Source: Sphingomonadales bacterium UBA6171 (GTDB lineage Bacteria; Pseudomonadota; Alphaproteobacteria; Sphingomonadales; Sphingomonadaceae). Taken from it: a stretch of 14,170 bases of DNA. The position numbers and the translations under genes were made by a program. Where the stretch lies: contig DITZ01000036.1 in NCBI GenBank assembly GCA_002422985.1, positions 249 to 14,418 of the forward strand. Reading direction: 5' to 3'. Each line of letters begins with the position of its first letter. Position 1 is the stretch's first letter. This document shows positions 13,311 to 14,170 of the stretch, piece by piece. The notes beneath the pieces were generated by a model, which was given only the letters and a program-made list of their open reading frames with translations, was not told the origin of the DNA and ran no database searches.

Positions 13311-14078
13311 GTGAAACTCGCCAGTTATAATATCAACGGCATCAGCGCCCGCCTGCCCCGCCTGCTGGACTGGCTGGCAGAAGCAGAGCCCGACGCCGTG
13401 GCGCTACAGGAAATCAAGTGCGAGACGGATCGCTTCCCCGCCGCCGCGCTGAAGGAAGCCGGCTGGCATGCGCTGGTGCATGGCCAGAAGGGCTTCAACG
13501 GCGTCGCCATCCTCAGCCGGCAGCCGGTGGCGGAGGTCCGCCGTGGTCTCCCCGGCGACGACAGCGACGAACAGTCCCGCTACATCGAGGCCATGGTGGG
13601 CGATGTGCTGCTGGCCGGCCTTTATCTCCCCAATGGCAACCCGCTGCCGGGGCCGAAATTCGATTATAAACTCAGCTGGATGGCCCGCCTGGAAGCCCGC
13701 GCCGCCGAGCTGATGGAGCGCGACACGCCGGTTGTGCTGGCCGGCGACTGGAACGTCTGCCCCACAGACCATGATGCCGCCCGCCCCGATATGATGCGCG
13801 GCGACGCCCTGTTCCAGCCCGAAAGCCGCGCCGCCTTCCGCCGCATCCTCTCGCAAGGCTGGACCGATGCCATCCGCGCCGCCCGGCCATATGCAGACTG
13901 CTACACCTATTGGGACTATCAGGCCGGCGCCTGGCCGAAAAACTGGGGCCTGCGGATCGACCATATCCTCCTCTCCCCCGCCGCCGCCGACCGTATGACG
14001 GACTGCGGCATAGACCGCGAGACCAGAGGCGCCGAGCGTGCGAGTGATCATGTGCCGGTTTGGGTAGTTATAAGCTGA
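13311..14078 (+). CDS. xthA: exodeoxyribonuclease III (AP endonuclease)
   Basis: A 255-residue member of the ExoIII/EEP family, a magnesium-dependent enzyme that cuts DNA at abasic sites and trims 3' blocks and 3' ends in base-excision repair. Catalytic motifs are complete: YNINGISAR with N7, LQEIKCE with metal-binding E34, YLPNGNPLPGPKFDYKL, GDWNVCPTDHD, WDYQAGAWPKNWGLRIDHIL, and the final SDHVPVW with the catalytic histidine. Length is close to the E. coli enzyme. The start is GTG at 13311, which gives the standard MKLASYNING N terminus; its ribosome site is weak and it lies 5 bp after the Fe-S carrier stop, so coupling is likely. It ends with a single TGA ahead of a C-rich palindrome. Confidence 0.96.
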   Translation: MKLASYNINGISARLPRLLDWLAEAEPDAVALQEIKCETDRFPAAALKEAGWHALVHGQKGFNGVAILSRQPVAEVRRGLPGDDSDEQSRYIEAMVGDVLLAGLYLPNGNPLPGPKFDYKLSWMARLEARAAELMERDTPVVLAGDWNVCPTDHDAARPDMMRGDALFQPESRAAFRRILSQGWTDAIRAARPYADCYTYWDYQAGAWPKNWGLRIDHILLSPAAADRMTDCGIDRETRGAERASDHVPVWVVIS

Positions 14079-14106
14079 CGCTGGTGTTTATTCGTCGCCC
14101 CCACCC

Positions 14107-14170
14107 CCGGCCCCTCCCCTAAAGGGGAGGGGAGGATGTTGCTCTCCCCTCCCCTTGCACGGAGGGGCCG
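14107..14170. repeat. C-rich palindromic extragenic repeat, cut by the window edge
   Basis: CCCCTCCCCT (14111-14120) and AGGGGAGGGG (14123-14132) form a perfect 10 bp stem with a 2-base loop. A wider nested repeat pairs CGGCCCCTCC (14108-14117) with GGAGGGGCCG (14161-14170), and CTCCCCTCCCC recurs at 14144-14154. It lies 28 bp after the exonuclease stop and probably continues past the edge. Such CCCCTCCCC/GGGGAGGGG palindromes are common intergenic repeats in GC-rich Alphaproteobacteria. It may help end transcription but has no T tract here. Confidence 0.6.

Overview
The window comes from a GC-rich alphaproteobacterium, most likely of the order Sphingomonadales. The strongest marker is a clear MipZ division-site ATPase, a family confined to Alphaproteobacteria. 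The order-level guess rests on gene order and protein style and is an inference. Almost all of the window is compact housekeeping DNA with many 1-8 nt gene overlaps.

Layout. Positions 1-2467 (+) carry the 3' end of dxs (isoprenoid synthesis), a small unrecognised ORF, a VapB/VapC toxin-antitoxin pair and tlyA (rRNA methylation). Every junction from dxs to vapB is tight, and the vapB-vapC and vapC-tlyA junctions overlap. dxs-tlyA is a common bacterial neighbourhood, so the three genes between them look like a cargo insertion that kept the operon coupled. Positions 2468-2698 hold a strong bidirectional terminator and a second hairpin. Positions 2699-6156 (-) carry a phasin, a phosphomannomutase/phosphoglucomutase, a membrane-anchored J-domain protein and mipZ, transcribed in the order mipZ, J-protein, mutase, phasin. 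The phasin has its own promoter candidate bracketed by TGC/GCA inverted repeats that resemble PhaR operators. A 68 bp gap (6157-6224) separates mipZ from the divergent operon panC-phzF-like-glnE (6225-10659, +), whose genes overlap. Then come bcp, an M23 peptidase, an ErpA/IscA-type Fe-S carrier and exonuclease III (10947-14078, +), and a C-rich palindrome at the right edge.

Most unusual structure. The whole glnE-bcp gap (10658-10926, 269 bp) is one large nested inverted-repeat element. It has 29 bp imperfect terminal inverted repeats, two inner long stems (15/16 and 19/19 paired) and three smaller hairpins. It has no coding capacity and looks like a non-autonomous palindromic mobile element or a large structured RNA. 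Smaller oddities are in-frame tandem repeats in panC and bcp, a possible second translation start in the phasin, and a CtrA-like site before the M23 peptidase gene.

Function. The + strand genes serve isoprenoid, pantothenate and nitrogen metabolism control, peroxide defence, cell-wall remodelling, Fe-S assembly and DNA repair. The - strand genes serve division-plane placement, surface sugar supply and probably polyhydroxyalkanoate granules. No rRNA, tRNA, CRISPR array or transposase gene was found.
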